A stretch of 61,683 nt of DNA from Bryobacterales bacterium (GTDB taxonomy: Bacteria; Acidobacteriota; Terriglobia; Bryobacterales; Bryobacteraceae): assembly GCA_009697505.1 (NCBI GenBank), contig SHUD01000007.1, forward strand, positions 1 to 61,683. The letters are read 5' to 3'. This document shows positions 15,718 to 23,463 of this stretch, piece after piece. How positions within the stretch are numbered: the stretch's first letter is position 1; every line of letters begins with the position of its first letter. A program made the position numbers and the translations under genes. The notes under the pieces were generated by a model. That model was not told the origin of the DNA. It ran no database searches and was given only the letters and a program-made list of their open reading frames with translations.

Positions 15718-16438
15718 AGAGCGCCTGCAAAAACTCCTGTCGCAAGCAGGCGTGACGTCACGCCGCAAAGCCGAGGAACTGATCGTCGAAGGCCGCGTGA
15801 CGGTGAACGGCGAAACCATCACGGAACTCGGCAGCAAGGCCGACATCGCAACCGACCACATCAAGGTTGACGGCCACCTGCTGCGCGCGCCCAAGCACCA
15901 CACTTATATCGCGCTGAACAAGCCCAAAGATTGCATGACCACCATGTCCGATCCGGAAGGGCGGCAGACCGTGATGCACCTGATGCGCGGCGTGAAGGAA
16001 CGCGTGTTCCCGGTCGGGCGTCTGGATTATCACAGCGAGGGCCTGCTGCTGCTCACCAACGACGGCGAACTCGCGCACCGCCTGATGGCCCCGGCCAATC
16101 ACATTCAGAAAGTTTACGTTGTGAAAGTGACCGGCGAGCTCAGCGAGGAGCAGGAAAAGCAGTTCCGCGAAGGCATCCCCATGCATGGCCGCAAAACCGC
16201 CCCCGCGGAGCTGAAGCGCATCAAACGCGGAACCAACCCCTGGTACGAAGTGAAAATCACCGAGGGCCGCCAGAACCAGATCCGCATCATGTTCAAGCAC
16301 CTGGGCAAGCTGGTGGAAAAGCTGCGCCGCGTCAAGATCGGGTCTCTGGAGCTGGACGTCCCGCCCAGCCGCTACCGCTCGCTGACCCCTCAGGAAGTCA
16401 AAAAATTGAAGAAGCTGTTGAAAATGGATGCGGAATAA
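15710..16438 (+). CDS. rluB: 23S rRNA pseudouridine synthase (RluB/RsuA type)
   Basis: The 242-residue enzyme has an N-terminal S4 RNA-binding domain (ERLQKLLSQAGVTSRRKAEE) and a catalytic domain with FPVGRLDYHSEGLLLLTNDG, in which the aspartate of GRLD is the nucleophile. The C-terminal part has EVKITEGRQNQIRIMFKHLG. Size and motifs fit RluB, which isomerises U2605 of 23S rRNA; discrimination from RluE or RsuA is based on length and the scpAB-rluB order. Confidence 0.88.
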   Translation: MPKERLQKLLSQAGVTSRRKAEELIVEGRVTVNGETITELGSKADIATDHIKVDGHLLRAPKHHTYIALNKPKDCMTTMSDPEGRQTVMHLMRGVKERVFPVGRLDYHSEGLLLLTNDGELAHRLMAPANHIQKVYVVKVTGELSEEQEKQFREGIPMHGRKTAPAELKRIKRGTNPWYEVKITEGRQNQIRIMFKHLGKLVEKLRRVKIGSLELDVPPSRYRSLTPQEVKKLKKLLKMDAE

Positions 16439-16592
16439 CGGGCTACTTTGAACTCGGTGGCGCTGAAATCCGCCTGACCGCCTCGCGCAGAGTGCGAATT
16501 CAGCCACGTAGGTTTGGCGCGGCACTGTTTGACGAGTGTGCACTCCGCGCCTAAACTGAAAGCGGAACCGAATCTGGTGTGAAATCGCGCCT

Positions 16593-16865
16593 ATGAAAAC
16601 GTATAGCTTCAAAGTGGTAGTGGAACCGGACGAAGACTCCCAGGGCAATGCGGCGTGGCACGCCTATTGTCCGGCCCTGGAGGGCGTGGGCGGAGCAACG
16701 TCTGGACGCACGAGAGAAGAAGCGCTTTCTAACATCAATGAAGTGATTCATATGATTGTCCAGGAGTTCACCGAAGAAGGTAAGGCCCTGCCGGAAGGTC
16801 CGGAAGACGCCGTCGAGATTGAAGAGGTTTCCCACGACCAGCCCCGCATCGCAGTCACCGTCTAG
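16593..16865 (+). CDS. hicB: HicB-family antitoxin
   Basis: The 90-residue protein has the HicB partial RNase H-like fold: YSFKVVVEPDED, AWHAYCPALEGVGGATSGRT, then REEALSNINEVIHMIVQEF. It should bind and neutralise the HicA toxin encoded three bases downstream. No C-terminal helix-turn-helix or ribbon-helix-helix follows, so DNA binding is less certain than in longer HicB proteins. Gene order (antitoxin first) is the reverse of E. coli hicAB. Confidence 0.85.
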   Translation: MKTYSFKVVVEPDEDSQGNAAWHAYCPALEGVGGATSGRTREEALSNINEVIHMIVQEFTEEGKALPEGPEDAVEIEEVSHDQPRIAVTV

Positions 16866-16868
16866 CCC

Positions 16869-17120
16869 ATGGCCGTCGACTATAGTGGCCTTCGGTCGCT
16901 GACCGCCCGAGAACTGATCGCGGCGCTCACGCGGGATGGTTTCCATTACGTCCGCCAAAAAGGATCTCATCAGCGCTACCACCACCCCGACGGGAGGCGA
17001 GTGACCGTGGCGACCGACGGGGCAGGCGATACGTTCACGATCAAGACTCTTCGATCAATGATCGAGTCGCAGGCTCAGTGGACAGAAGAAGATTTGAAGC
17101 GGCTCACGCTGTTCCGCTGA
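16869..17120 (+). CDS. hicA: HicA-family mRNA interferase toxin
   Basis: The 83-residue protein has the double-stranded-RNA-binding-like HicA fold: LTARELIAALTRDGFHYVRQ, then KGSHQRYHHPDGRRVTVA, in which the GSH histidine is the catalytic residue of the family. HicA toxins cleave mRNA and block translation. It follows hicB by three bases and its stop lies eight bases from the convergent ABC-F gene. All key residues are present, so the pair appears intact. Confidence 0.88.
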   Translation: MAVDYSGLRSLTARELIAALTRDGFHYVRQKGSHQRYHHPDGRRVTVATDGAGDTFTIKTLRSMIESQAQWTEEDLKRLTLFR

Positions 17121-17128
17121 CTTGGCGG

Positions 17129-18721
17129 CTATCCCACCGTCTGTTTGGCGGGGCTGGTGAACTCTTCGTACGGTCCCTGGAAATCCTCGACGCGGCCGTG
17201 GTCAAAGTGCCAGATGCGGGTCGCGACTTCGTCGATCACATCGTGATCGTGCGTGACCAGCAGCACCGTGCCCTCATAGCGCTGTAGCGCGATGTTCAAC
17301 GCGTTGATGGATTCCAGGTCCAGGTGGTTGGTCGGTTCGTCCAGCACCAGGACGTTGGGCTTTTCCAGCATCAGCTTGCAAAAAATAATGCGCGCGGCCT
17401 CGCCGCCGGAAAGCGCGTTGGTCTTCTTCAGCGCATCGTCGCCGGAAAACAGCATTTGCCCGAGCAGCCCGCGCAGCTCTTCCTGGGCTGCCTGCGGATC
17501 GAAGCCGTGCAGGAATTCCAGTAGCGTGAGGCCATCTGGAATCGTCTCGCGGTGGTCCTGCGCGAAGTAGCCCACGGACACTTCGTGGCCCCACTCCGCG
17601 CTACCCGAATCGGCGAATCCGGCTTCGACAATCGACCGCAGCATGGTGGTCTTCCCCGCCCCGTTGCGGCCCATCAGAGCGATCTTCTCGCCCCGGCTGA
17701 CACTGGCCGAAAATTCCGTAACCACTCTGTTTTCCTCGTAGGCCTTCGTCAGCCCCTTGACCACCAGCGGATGCCGGCCGGAGGGGCGCTTCATTTCAAA
17801 GCGAATGTACGGGCGCGCGATGTTGGAGCGCGCCAGATCCGACGTTTGCAGGCGTTCCACTTCCTTCTTGCGCGAAGTGACCTGCGAGGAACGCGTACCG
17901 GCCGAGAAGCGCTGGATAAATTCGTTCAGTTGCTCGATCTTTTTCTCGCGCTGGGCGTTCTGCGCTTCGATACGCGAGCGGATCTGCGTCTTCTGCAACA
18001 CCATGTCGTCGTAGCCGCCCGGGTACATGATGATGGTTTCGTAGTCGATATCCGCGCAGTGGGTACAAACTTCGTTAAGGAAGTGGCGATCGTGTGAGAT
18101 CACGATCAGGCAGCCGGCGTAGCGGATCAAATAGTCCTGCAACCAGTGGACCGAATCCAGATCCAAGTTGTTGGTGGGTTCGTCCAGCAGCAGCAGCGGA
18201 GGCGTGCCAAACAAGGCCTGGGCCAACAGCACGCGCACCTTCTGGCCGCCTTGCAGTTCACTCATCTTGCGCTCGTGCAGTGACTCGGGAATATCCAGAC
18301 CATCCAGTAACACAGCCGCGTCGCTCTCGGCGGTGTAGCCGCCTTCGTCACCAACAATGCCCTCTAGTTCCCCCAGCCGCATGCCGTCTTCTTCGGTGAG
18401 CGATTCCGGATCCTTGTCGTATAAGACTTCCCGTTCCTGCAGCGCGGCCCACAACGGGGCGTTGCCCATGATCACCGTATCGATCACGCGGAAAGCGTCG
18501 AAAGCAAACTGATCCTGGCTGAGTACGCCCATTTTCTTAGGCCGCGCGATGGCGCCCTTAGTCGGCTCGATCTCCCCCGTGATGATCTTCACGAGCGTGG
18601 ATTTGCCGGCGCCGTTGGGACCCGTGACCGCATAGCGGCGGCCGGCCTGGAAGGTGGTGGTCACATCCTCAAACAGGATGCGGGCGCCGTAGCGCATAGT
18701 TACGTTGTTGATGGAAAGCAT
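17129..18721 (-). CDS. ybiT: ABC-F family ATPase (YbiT-like)
   Basis: The 530-residue protein has two ATP-binding cassettes and no membrane domain: Walker A motifs GPNGAGKS and GRNGAGKT, signatures LQGGQKVR and LSGGEAAR, and Walker B segments LLLLDEPTNNLDL and VLVLDEPTNHLDL. A charged linker (about residues 240-310) joins them, as in translation factors of the ABC-F class, which bind the ribosomal E site. Length and sequence favour the YbiT branch over EttA or Uup. Transcribed alone, divergent from vapBC. Confidence 0.87.
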   Translation of the reverse strand: MLSINNVTMRYGARILFEDVTTTFQAGRRYAVTGPNGAGKSTLVKIITGEIEPTKGAIARPKKMGVLSQDQFAFDAFRVIDTVIMGNAPLWAALQEREVLYDKDPESLTEEDGMRLGELEGIVGDEGGYTAESDAAVLLDGLDIPESLHERKMSELQGGQKVRVLLAQALFGTPPLLLLDEPTNNLDLDSVHWLQDYLIRYAGCLIVISHDRHFLNEVCTHCADIDYETIIMYPGGYDDMVLQKTQIRSRIEAQNAQREKKIEQLNEFIQRFSAGTRSSQVTSRKKEVERLQTSDLARSNIARPYIRFEMKRPSGRHPLVVKGLTKAYEENRVVTEFSASVSRGEKIALMGRNGAGKTTMLRSIVEAGFADSGSAEWGHEVSVGYFAQDHRETIPDGLTLLEFLHGFDPQAAQEELRGLLGQMLFSGDDALKKTNALSGGEAARIIFCKLMLEKPNVLVLDEPTNHLDLESINALNIALQRYEGTVLLVTHDHDVIDEVATRIWHFDHGRVEDFQGPYEEFTSPAKQTVG

Positions 18722-18784
18722 TACTTGGAATTAAAAGTCGGACCGCGGATGGGACTGACACTTTCAGTATAGCGGACGCCAGTC

Positions 18785-18809
18785 CTTTACTTTTTGTTAA
18801 AATGTAAAG
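18785..18809. promoter_or_regulatory. Candidate operator upstream of vapBC
   Basis: CTTTAC (18785-18790) and GTAAAG (18804-18809) form perfect inverted arms around an AT-rich centre that contains TTAAAAT, a plausible -10 element. The site lies 14 bases before the AbrB-type antitoxin gene. Antitoxins of this class normally repress their own operon by binding such palindromes. Confidence 0.45.
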
Positions 18810-18823
18810 CATAGAGGTGCTCA

Positions 18824-19045
18824 ATGGCTACCGTTAAGTTGTCGTCCAAGAACCAGATCGTGATTCCCCGCGAGGCGCGCGAGGCCTTAGGTCTCAAGGC
18901 CGGCGACAAGATCGAAATCGTTGTGAGGGACCGCACCTTGCTTCTTTTCCCGAGGCCAAAATCCTATGAGGCCGCGATTCGCGGGCTCGCACACGGGCTC
19001 TATCCAGCGGGATACATCGAAAGGGAACGGAGCAGTTGGGATTAG
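18824..19045 (+). CDS. vapB: AbrB/MazE-type antitoxin
   Basis: The 73-residue protein is a SpoVT/AbrB swapped-hairpin domain (VKLSSKNQIVIPREAREALG, then LKAGDKIEIVVRDRTLLLF) with a short C-terminal tail (AIRGLAHGLYPAGYIERERS) that would wrap the toxin. It overlaps the PIN toxin gene by 10 bases. The domain binds DNA, so self-repression at the upstream palindrome is likely. Confidence 0.85.
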   Translation: MATVKLSSKNQIVIPREAREALGLKAGDKIEIVVRDRTLLLFPRPKSYEAAIRGLAHGLYPAGYIERERSSWD

Positions 19046-19479
19046 ACGCGTTCCTCCGGCGCCACCGCCGCGTGGCGATCGATTCGTGCATTTTCATCTA
19101 TGAATTAGAAGCGAATCCCCGTTACGTGGCGTTGGCGCGCCGCGTGTTTGCCTGGCTCGAGAAGCCTGGCAACACCGCTGTAACCTCCACGATCACGATG
19201 ACAGAAATACTGACGCTGCCCTACCAGGGCGCCGATGATTCGCAAGCAGATACTTATTTCGGTCTACTGTCGACCTATTCACATCTGGAGTGGGTCCCGC
19301 CGGATCTGCAGATGGCCCGCATGGCGGCCCGTTTCCGCGCGAGCCACCGTCTACGCACACCCGACGCGATTCAGGCGGCCACCGCGATCCGGTCCGGAGC
19401 CCAAGGTTTCATTTCCAACGACAAGATCTTCCGGCGCGTGGAAGGCTTGGAGACGCTAATCCTAGACGAACAACTTTAG
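19036..19479 (+). CDS. vapC: PIN-domain toxin (VapC-like ribonuclease)
   Basis: The start is TTG 19036, inside the antitoxin gene, giving 147 residues. The PIN fold is intact: VAIDSCIFIYELEAN carries the first aspartate and a nearby glutamate, TMTEILTLP the central glutamate, and RTPDAIQAATAI the third acidic site, with SNDKIFRRV near the end. VapC toxins cut tRNA or rRNA in a metal-dependent way. It appears intact, unlike the PIN gene at 13530. Confidence 0.87.
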   Translation: MGLDAFLRRHRRVAIDSCIFIYELEANPRYVALARRVFAWLEKPGNTAVTSTITMTEILTLPYQGADDSQADTYFGLLSTYSHLEWVPPDLQMARMAARFRASHRLRTPDAIQAATAIRSGAQGFISNDKIFRRVEGLETLILDEQL

Positions 19480-19486
19480 GAGCGGG

Positions 19487-19852
19487 CTAACCCTCGTATT
19501 TTTCGAGTTCCAACTGATCCCCGGCCGCCGTTTGGGACTTGTCGATCATCCCCACCGGCAGCTCGAGGGTGGAGTGAGCGCGCAGGCTGAGCGCGATGCG
19601 GTTCTTCACCATATTGCGCCGGACCTTAGTCACTTGTCTTTTCTTGTTGATGAACACGACGTCAATGGCAAACTTCATGAAAAAACTGTGAACACCTTCA
19701 CAGGGAACGATCCACAGGCCTTCCCCGTCCGCCAGACCCGTGTGTTTCAGCAGGCCGCGCTGGCGAGTCGCGCTGGTGTCGGCAATGTCGGCGCGGTCGG
19801 CCAGAACTGTGTTTTTCGTAAGATTGCGGACGCGAAGCTTCAAGCCGACCAT
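19487..19852 (-). CDS. DUF192 family protein
   Basis: The start ATG 19852 gives 121 residues; the open frame continues upstream but that part is opposite msrA and has no family sequence. Conserved DUF192 features are RQRGLLKHTGLADGEGLWIV and VHSFFMKFAIDVVFINKKRQ, ending VGMIDKSQTAAGDQLELEKY. The family is widespread, small and of unknown biochemical function. It is divergent from msrA with 33 bases between starts. Confidence 0.85.
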   Translation of the reverse strand: MVGLKLRVRNLTKNTVLADRADIADTSATRQRGLLKHTGLADGEGLWIVPCEGVHSFFMKFAIDVVFINKKRQVTKVRRNMVKNRIALSLRAHSTLELPVGMIDKSQTAAGDQLELEKYEG

Positions 19853-19885
19853 TGTAGCCGTTTCGCCTGCCGCTACAATAGGAAC

Positions 19886-20350
19886 ATGCAGAAGGCGACA
19901 TTTGCCGCGGGTTGTTTTTGGGGTGTGGAGGCCACGTTCCGGCGTTTGGCGGGCGTGAAATCCACGCAAGTGGGCTACACCGGCGGGAAGATGGATCACC
20001 CCACCTATGAAGCCGTCTGCACGGACCGCACGGGGCACGCCGAAGCCCTGGAGGTCAGCTTCGATCCGGCGGTCATCAGCTATAACGACCTGCTCGAAGT
20101 CTTCTGGAACAATCACAATCCGACGACGCTGAACCGGCAGGGACCGGACGTAGGCTCTCAGTATCGCTCGGCCATCTATTTCCATTCGCCGGAACAGGAA
20201 GCGCTGGCAAAAACTTCGCGCGATGCCGCGCAGGCTCGCTTCCCCCGGCCCATCGTGACCGAGATTACGCCCGCTCAGGCTTTCTGGCCCGCCGAAGAAT
20301 ATCATCAGCAGTACTTGGAAAAGCGCGGCCTGTCGAATTGCCATATCTAA
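19886..20350 (+). CDS. msrA: Peptide methionine sulfoxide reductase A
   Basis: The 154-residue enzyme reduces the S-form of methionine sulfoxide in proteins. GCFWGVEA carries the catalytic cysteine (residue 10), followed by VGYTGG, YEAVCTDRTGHAEALEV and the NPTTLNRQGPDVGSQYRSAI signature; LSNCHI at the C-terminus carries a resolving cysteine. ATG 19886 is the natural start because GCFWG is always close to the N-terminus. Confidence 0.95.
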   Translation: MQKATFAAGCFWGVEATFRRLAGVKSTQVGYTGGKMDHPTYEAVCTDRTGHAEALEVSFDPAVISYNDLLEVFWNNHNPTTLNRQGPDVGSQYRSAIYFHSPEQEALAKTSRDAAQARFPRPIVTEITPAQAFWPAEEYHQQYLEKRGLSNCHI

Positions 20351-20381
20351 AATTAAGAGAGTGCGTTAGGAAACAAAGACT

Positions 20382-21770
20382 TTGAAAATTGGTTTTGTTA
20401 GCTTAGGCTGTCCCAAGAACCTGGTCGATACCGAGGTGATGATGGGCCAGCTCACCGCGGGCGGTCACGAGTTGACTCCGCACCCTTCCGACGCCGACGT
20501 GATCGTGGTCAATACGTGCAGCTTCATCGACCCGGCCAAGCAGGAATCCGTCGACACCATCCTGGAGATGGCCGAATACAAAAAGACCGGCCGCGCGCGG
20601 AAGCTGATCGTCGCCGGCTGCCTGGTGGAACGCTATCGCAGCGAAATCACGCAGAATATGCCGGAAGTGGATGCGGTGATTGGCACCAACGAGCTGGAGC
20701 GCATCACGGCGCTGTGCGAAGGCGTGGAACCCCAAGGCAATCCTTTTGACGCCTACCTGTATCACGACCTGACTCCGCGCGTACTGGCCACGCCCAAGCA
20801 TTACGCCTACATCAAGATCGCCGAGGGCTGCGATCACCCGTGTACATTCTGCGTGATTCCGCACTATCGCGGGGCGTTTCGTAGCCGCCGCTTTGAGTCC
20901 GTGATCTCGGAAGCCACGCGCCTGTTCTCGCAAGGCATCCGCGAAATTAATTTGATCGGACAGGACACCACCTGCTACGGCGAGGACTTCGGCCTGAAAG
21001 ACGGCCTGGCGCAGTTGCTGGCGCGCCTTGCCCAGATCGAGACGCAGCACGAGAAGTGGATCCGCTTCCTCTACGCGTACCCTAACAAAGTCACACAGAA
21101 GCTGCTGGACACGCTCGCCGCGCATAATTCGCTGGTCAAGTATATCGACATGCCCCTGCAGCACGCGAGCGCGGCGGTGCTCAAACGCATGAAGCGCGGG
21201 GCGAATGGTGATATCTTCCTCAAGCTCATCGAACGCATCCGCAAGACCATTCCTGGCGTGGCCATTCGCACCAGCATGATTGCCGGCTTCCCTGGCGAAA
21301 CGGATGCGGATTTCGAAGAGCTGTGCCAGTTCGTGGAGGCCGCCAAGTTCGATCGCCTGGGCGTGTTCTCCTATTCCGACGAGGACACCAGCAAGAGTTT
21401 CGCGCTGGACGGCAAAATAGACGCGCGTACCATCTACAACCGCAAGCGCAAGCTGATGAGCCTGCAAAAGAAGATTTCACGTGCGAAGAACCGCACTCTC
21501 CTGGGCCAGGAGTTCCGCGTGCTGGTGGAGGGCCCCACGGAAGAGTCCGAACTCGTCTGGCAGGCCCGGCTTTCCACGCAAGCGCCGGATATTGACGGCG
21601 TCTGCTACATTTCCGATCCCGGCGAACAACCCTTGCGCGCCGGCGAATTTCGCGCCATGCGCGTCGTAAAAACGCACGACTACGAATTGACCGGCGAATT
21701 ATTCGACGAGCCGCGGGCCGCGCCACCGCGCGAACGCTTGTTTCAGATCGCCGATTTGATCAAGGCATGA
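20382..21770 (+). CDS. rimO: Ribosomal protein S12 methylthiotransferase
   Basis: The 462-residue enzyme adds a methylthio group to the conserved aspartate of ribosomal protein S12. It has the N-terminal iron-sulfur domain (IGFVSLGCPKNLVDTE, VNTCSFIDPAK, VAGCLVERY), the radical-SAM motif CDHPCTFC, and a C-terminal TRAM domain. The start is TTG 20382. GCPKNLVD and the S12-type radical SAM region distinguish it from MiaB. It overlaps yacG by four bases (ATGA). Confidence 0.93.
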   Translation: MKIGFVSLGCPKNLVDTEVMMGQLTAGGHELTPHPSDADVIVVNTCSFIDPAKQESVDTILEMAEYKKTGRARKLIVAGCLVERYRSEITQNMPEVDAVIGTNELERITALCEGVEPQGNPFDAYLYHDLTPRVLATPKHYAYIKIAEGCDHPCTFCVIPHYRGAFRSRRFESVISEATRLFSQGIREINLIGQDTTCYGEDFGLKDGLAQLLARLAQIETQHEKWIRFLYAYPNKVTQKLLDTLAAHNSLVKYIDMPLQHASAAVLKRMKRGANGDIFLKLIERIRKTIPGVAIRTSMIAGFPGETDADFEELCQFVEAAKFDRLGVFSYSDEDTSKSFALDGKIDARTIYNRKRKLMSLQKKISRAKNRTLLGQEFRVLVEGPTEESELVWQARLSTQAPDIDGVCYISDPGEQPLRAGEFRAMRVVKTHDYELTGELFDEPRAAPPRERLFQIADLIKA

Positions 21771-21928
21771 AATGCCCCATCTGCGAGAAGCAAGTGCAGG
21801 CTGACGATCCGGAAATGCCCTTCTGCGGCGTACGGTGCCGGTTGATCGATCTGGGTAACTGGGCGTCGGAAAAATACGTGATCTCCGAGCCCGCCGATTC
21901 CAGCCTTCACCACGAGGAAGACGATTGA
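21767..21928 (+). CDS. yacG: YacG-like zinc-finger protein
   Basis: This 53-residue gene lies between rimO and pgpA. It reads MKCPICEKQV, then FCGVRCRLIDLGNWASEKYV, then an acidic tail. The CxxC...CxxxC zinc site and the RCRLIDLGxW segment are characteristic of YacG, which in E. coli binds and inhibits DNA gyrase. ATGA overlap with rimO and TTGA overlap with pgpA make the three genes translationally coupled. Confidence 0.88.
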   Translation: MKCPICEKQVQADDPEMPFCGVRCRLIDLGNWASEKYVISEPADSSLHHEEDD

Positions 21929-22389
21929 CCGCACTGGCACGTATTATCGCTACCTGGTTTGGCGCCGGATACACACCGAAGGCGCCGGGGACCGCCGGAT
22001 CGCTGGCGGCCCTCGCGGTCGCCTGGGTCGTGCACCACTACACGGGCGTCCAGTGGGGCAGCTTCGCGTATATGGCGATGCTGCTGTTTCCCCTCGCCGT
22101 GTGGTCCGCCCATGTCGTCGCCCGCGGCAGTGGCCTGGAAGATCCACAAATCGTCGTCGTGGATGAAGTCGTGGGCCAGTGGCTGACCCTGGCCGGCGCG
22201 GCAACCCTCAACTGGAAGAGCTGGCTGGCGGCGTTTATGTTGTTCCGGCTCTTCGACATGTGGAAGCCGTTTCCCATCCGCGGAATGGAACGTTTGCCCG
22301 GCGGGCTGGGTATTGTCGCCGACGATGCGATGGCCGGCGTATACGGCGCGCTTGTAATGTTTGCCGCCGGATGGTTCAATCTTTATTAG
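21925..22389 (+). CDS. pgpA: Phosphatidylglycerophosphatase A
   Basis: The 154-residue membrane protein removes the phosphate from phosphatidylglycerol phosphate in phospholipid synthesis. Family signatures are GAGYTPKAPGTAGSLAAL, DPQIVVVDEVVGQWLTL and RLFDMWKPFPIRGMER, followed by GGLGIVADDAMAG. Three to four hydrophobic segments are visible. The start is TTG 21925, overlapping the yacG stop. Confidence 0.92.
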   Translation: MTALARIIATWFGAGYTPKAPGTAGSLAALAVAWVVHHYTGVQWGSFAYMAMLLFPLAVWSAHVVARGSGLEDPQIVVVDEVVGQWLTLAGAATLNWKSWLAAFMLFRLFDMWKPFPIRGMERLPGGLGIVADDAMAGVYGALVMFAAGWFNLY

Positions 22390-22416
22390 CTCCTCTATTG
22401 TTTCGTCCCGTTTCCT

Positions 22417-23448
22417 ATGGCCCTTGGTAAGTCCGCCGATTCCCGTCCCCAGATCCTCGAAGTCTCGCCCCCGGCGGCGATTCCGGGAGGTGAATTTCAG
22501 ATCCACGGCAAGAACTTCGCCGGCCGAGGCAGCCCCACGGTGACCATTGGCACGACGGCGGCCCCGCTGGTGGTGGGTTCCGATTCCTTCCTGATCGCGC
22601 GCGTCCCGGAGGGCGCCCCCAGCGGCGAAATTGTTGTCGGCAGAAACGGAGACAGCAGCGCCGCGCGGAATCTCCACGTCGGCGTGCGGATCGCCGATGG
22701 CCTGCATCCCATCGCCAATCCCGCGGTGGACCGCCGCGGCAATATCTACGCGACGTTCAGTGGGACCAGGGGACAGAAGACTCCGGTTTCGGTGTTTCAG
22801 GTGGATGCCGTCACGGGCCAGTCCGTTCCGTTCGTCAGCGAAATTGTGAACGCCAGCGGCCTGGCGATGGATCAGGACGACATGCTCTACGTCTCTAGCC
22901 GTCAAGATGGTACGATTTACCGGATATCCGAGGCCGGCACGACGTCCGTGTATGTCGAAGGCATGGGCGTGGCCACGGGCATTGTGTTTGACGCCAGCGG
23001 CAACATGTATGTGGGTGACCGCAGCGGTACCATCTTCAAGGTCAGCCGCCAGCGGCAGATTTACGTCTTCGCCACCATCGAACCCTCCATTTCCGCTTAT
23101 CACCTCGCATGGGGACCAGACGGATATCTGTATGTCGCCGGACCCACCACTTCCAGCTTCGATACCGTGCAGCGCATTTCGCCCGCGGGCCAGGTGGAAA
23201 CGTACTATCGCGGCCTGGGCCGGCCGCAAGGATTGGCCTTCGACAGCAACGGAAATGTGTACGCGGCCGCTTCCTTCCGGGGACGCCGCGGCGTGGTGCG
23301 CATCACGCCCGCAAGGGAAGCGAACCTCTTCCTGTCCGGCCCCGGCATCGTCGGCCTGGCGTTCTCTCCCGGAACAGACATGATCGTGGCCACCAACAGC
23401 GCGCTCTATCGCGTGGCTGTGGGCATCGCGGGATACCGCATCACGTAA
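22417..23448 (+). CDS. IPT domain plus NHL-type beta-propeller protein
   Basis: The 343-residue product begins with an IPT/TIG domain (PQILEVSPPAAIPGGEFQIH, about residues 12-90), then repeated propeller blades with pattern GLAMDQDDMLYVSS, GIVFDASGNMYVGD and GLAFDSNGNVYAAA. No signal peptide is evident from ATG 22417, unusual for this architecture, so the true start or location is uncertain. It probably has a binding or scaffold role. It is in line with pgpA and cinA and may share their transcript. Confidence 0.7.
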   Translation: MALGKSADSRPQILEVSPPAAIPGGEFQIHGKNFAGRGSPTVTIGTTAAPLVVGSDSFLIARVPEGAPSGEIVVGRNGDSSAARNLHVGVRIADGLHPIANPAVDRRGNIYATFSGTRGQKTPVSVFQVDAVTGQSVPFVSEIVNASGLAMDQDDMLYVSSRQDGTIYRISEAGTTSVYVEGMGVATGIVFDASGNMYVGDRSGTIFKVSRQRQIYVFATIEPSISAYHLAWGPDGYLYVAGPTTSSFDTVQRISPAGQVETYYRGLGRPQGLAFDSNGNVYAAASFRGRRGVVRITPAREANLFLSGPGIVGLAFSPGTDMIVATNSALYRVAVGIAGYRIT

Positions 23449-23463
23449 ACTGGCTGGCGAGTC

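Noticed and set aside
19853-20344. Long N-terminal extension of the DUF192 gene
   Set aside because: The extra reading frame lies opposite msrA, contains no family motif, and the internal ATG 19852 gives normal DUF192 length.
22417-23448. Treating the IPT/propeller gene as a certain secreted protein
   Set aside because: No signal peptide is visible from the likely start codon, so localisation is left open.
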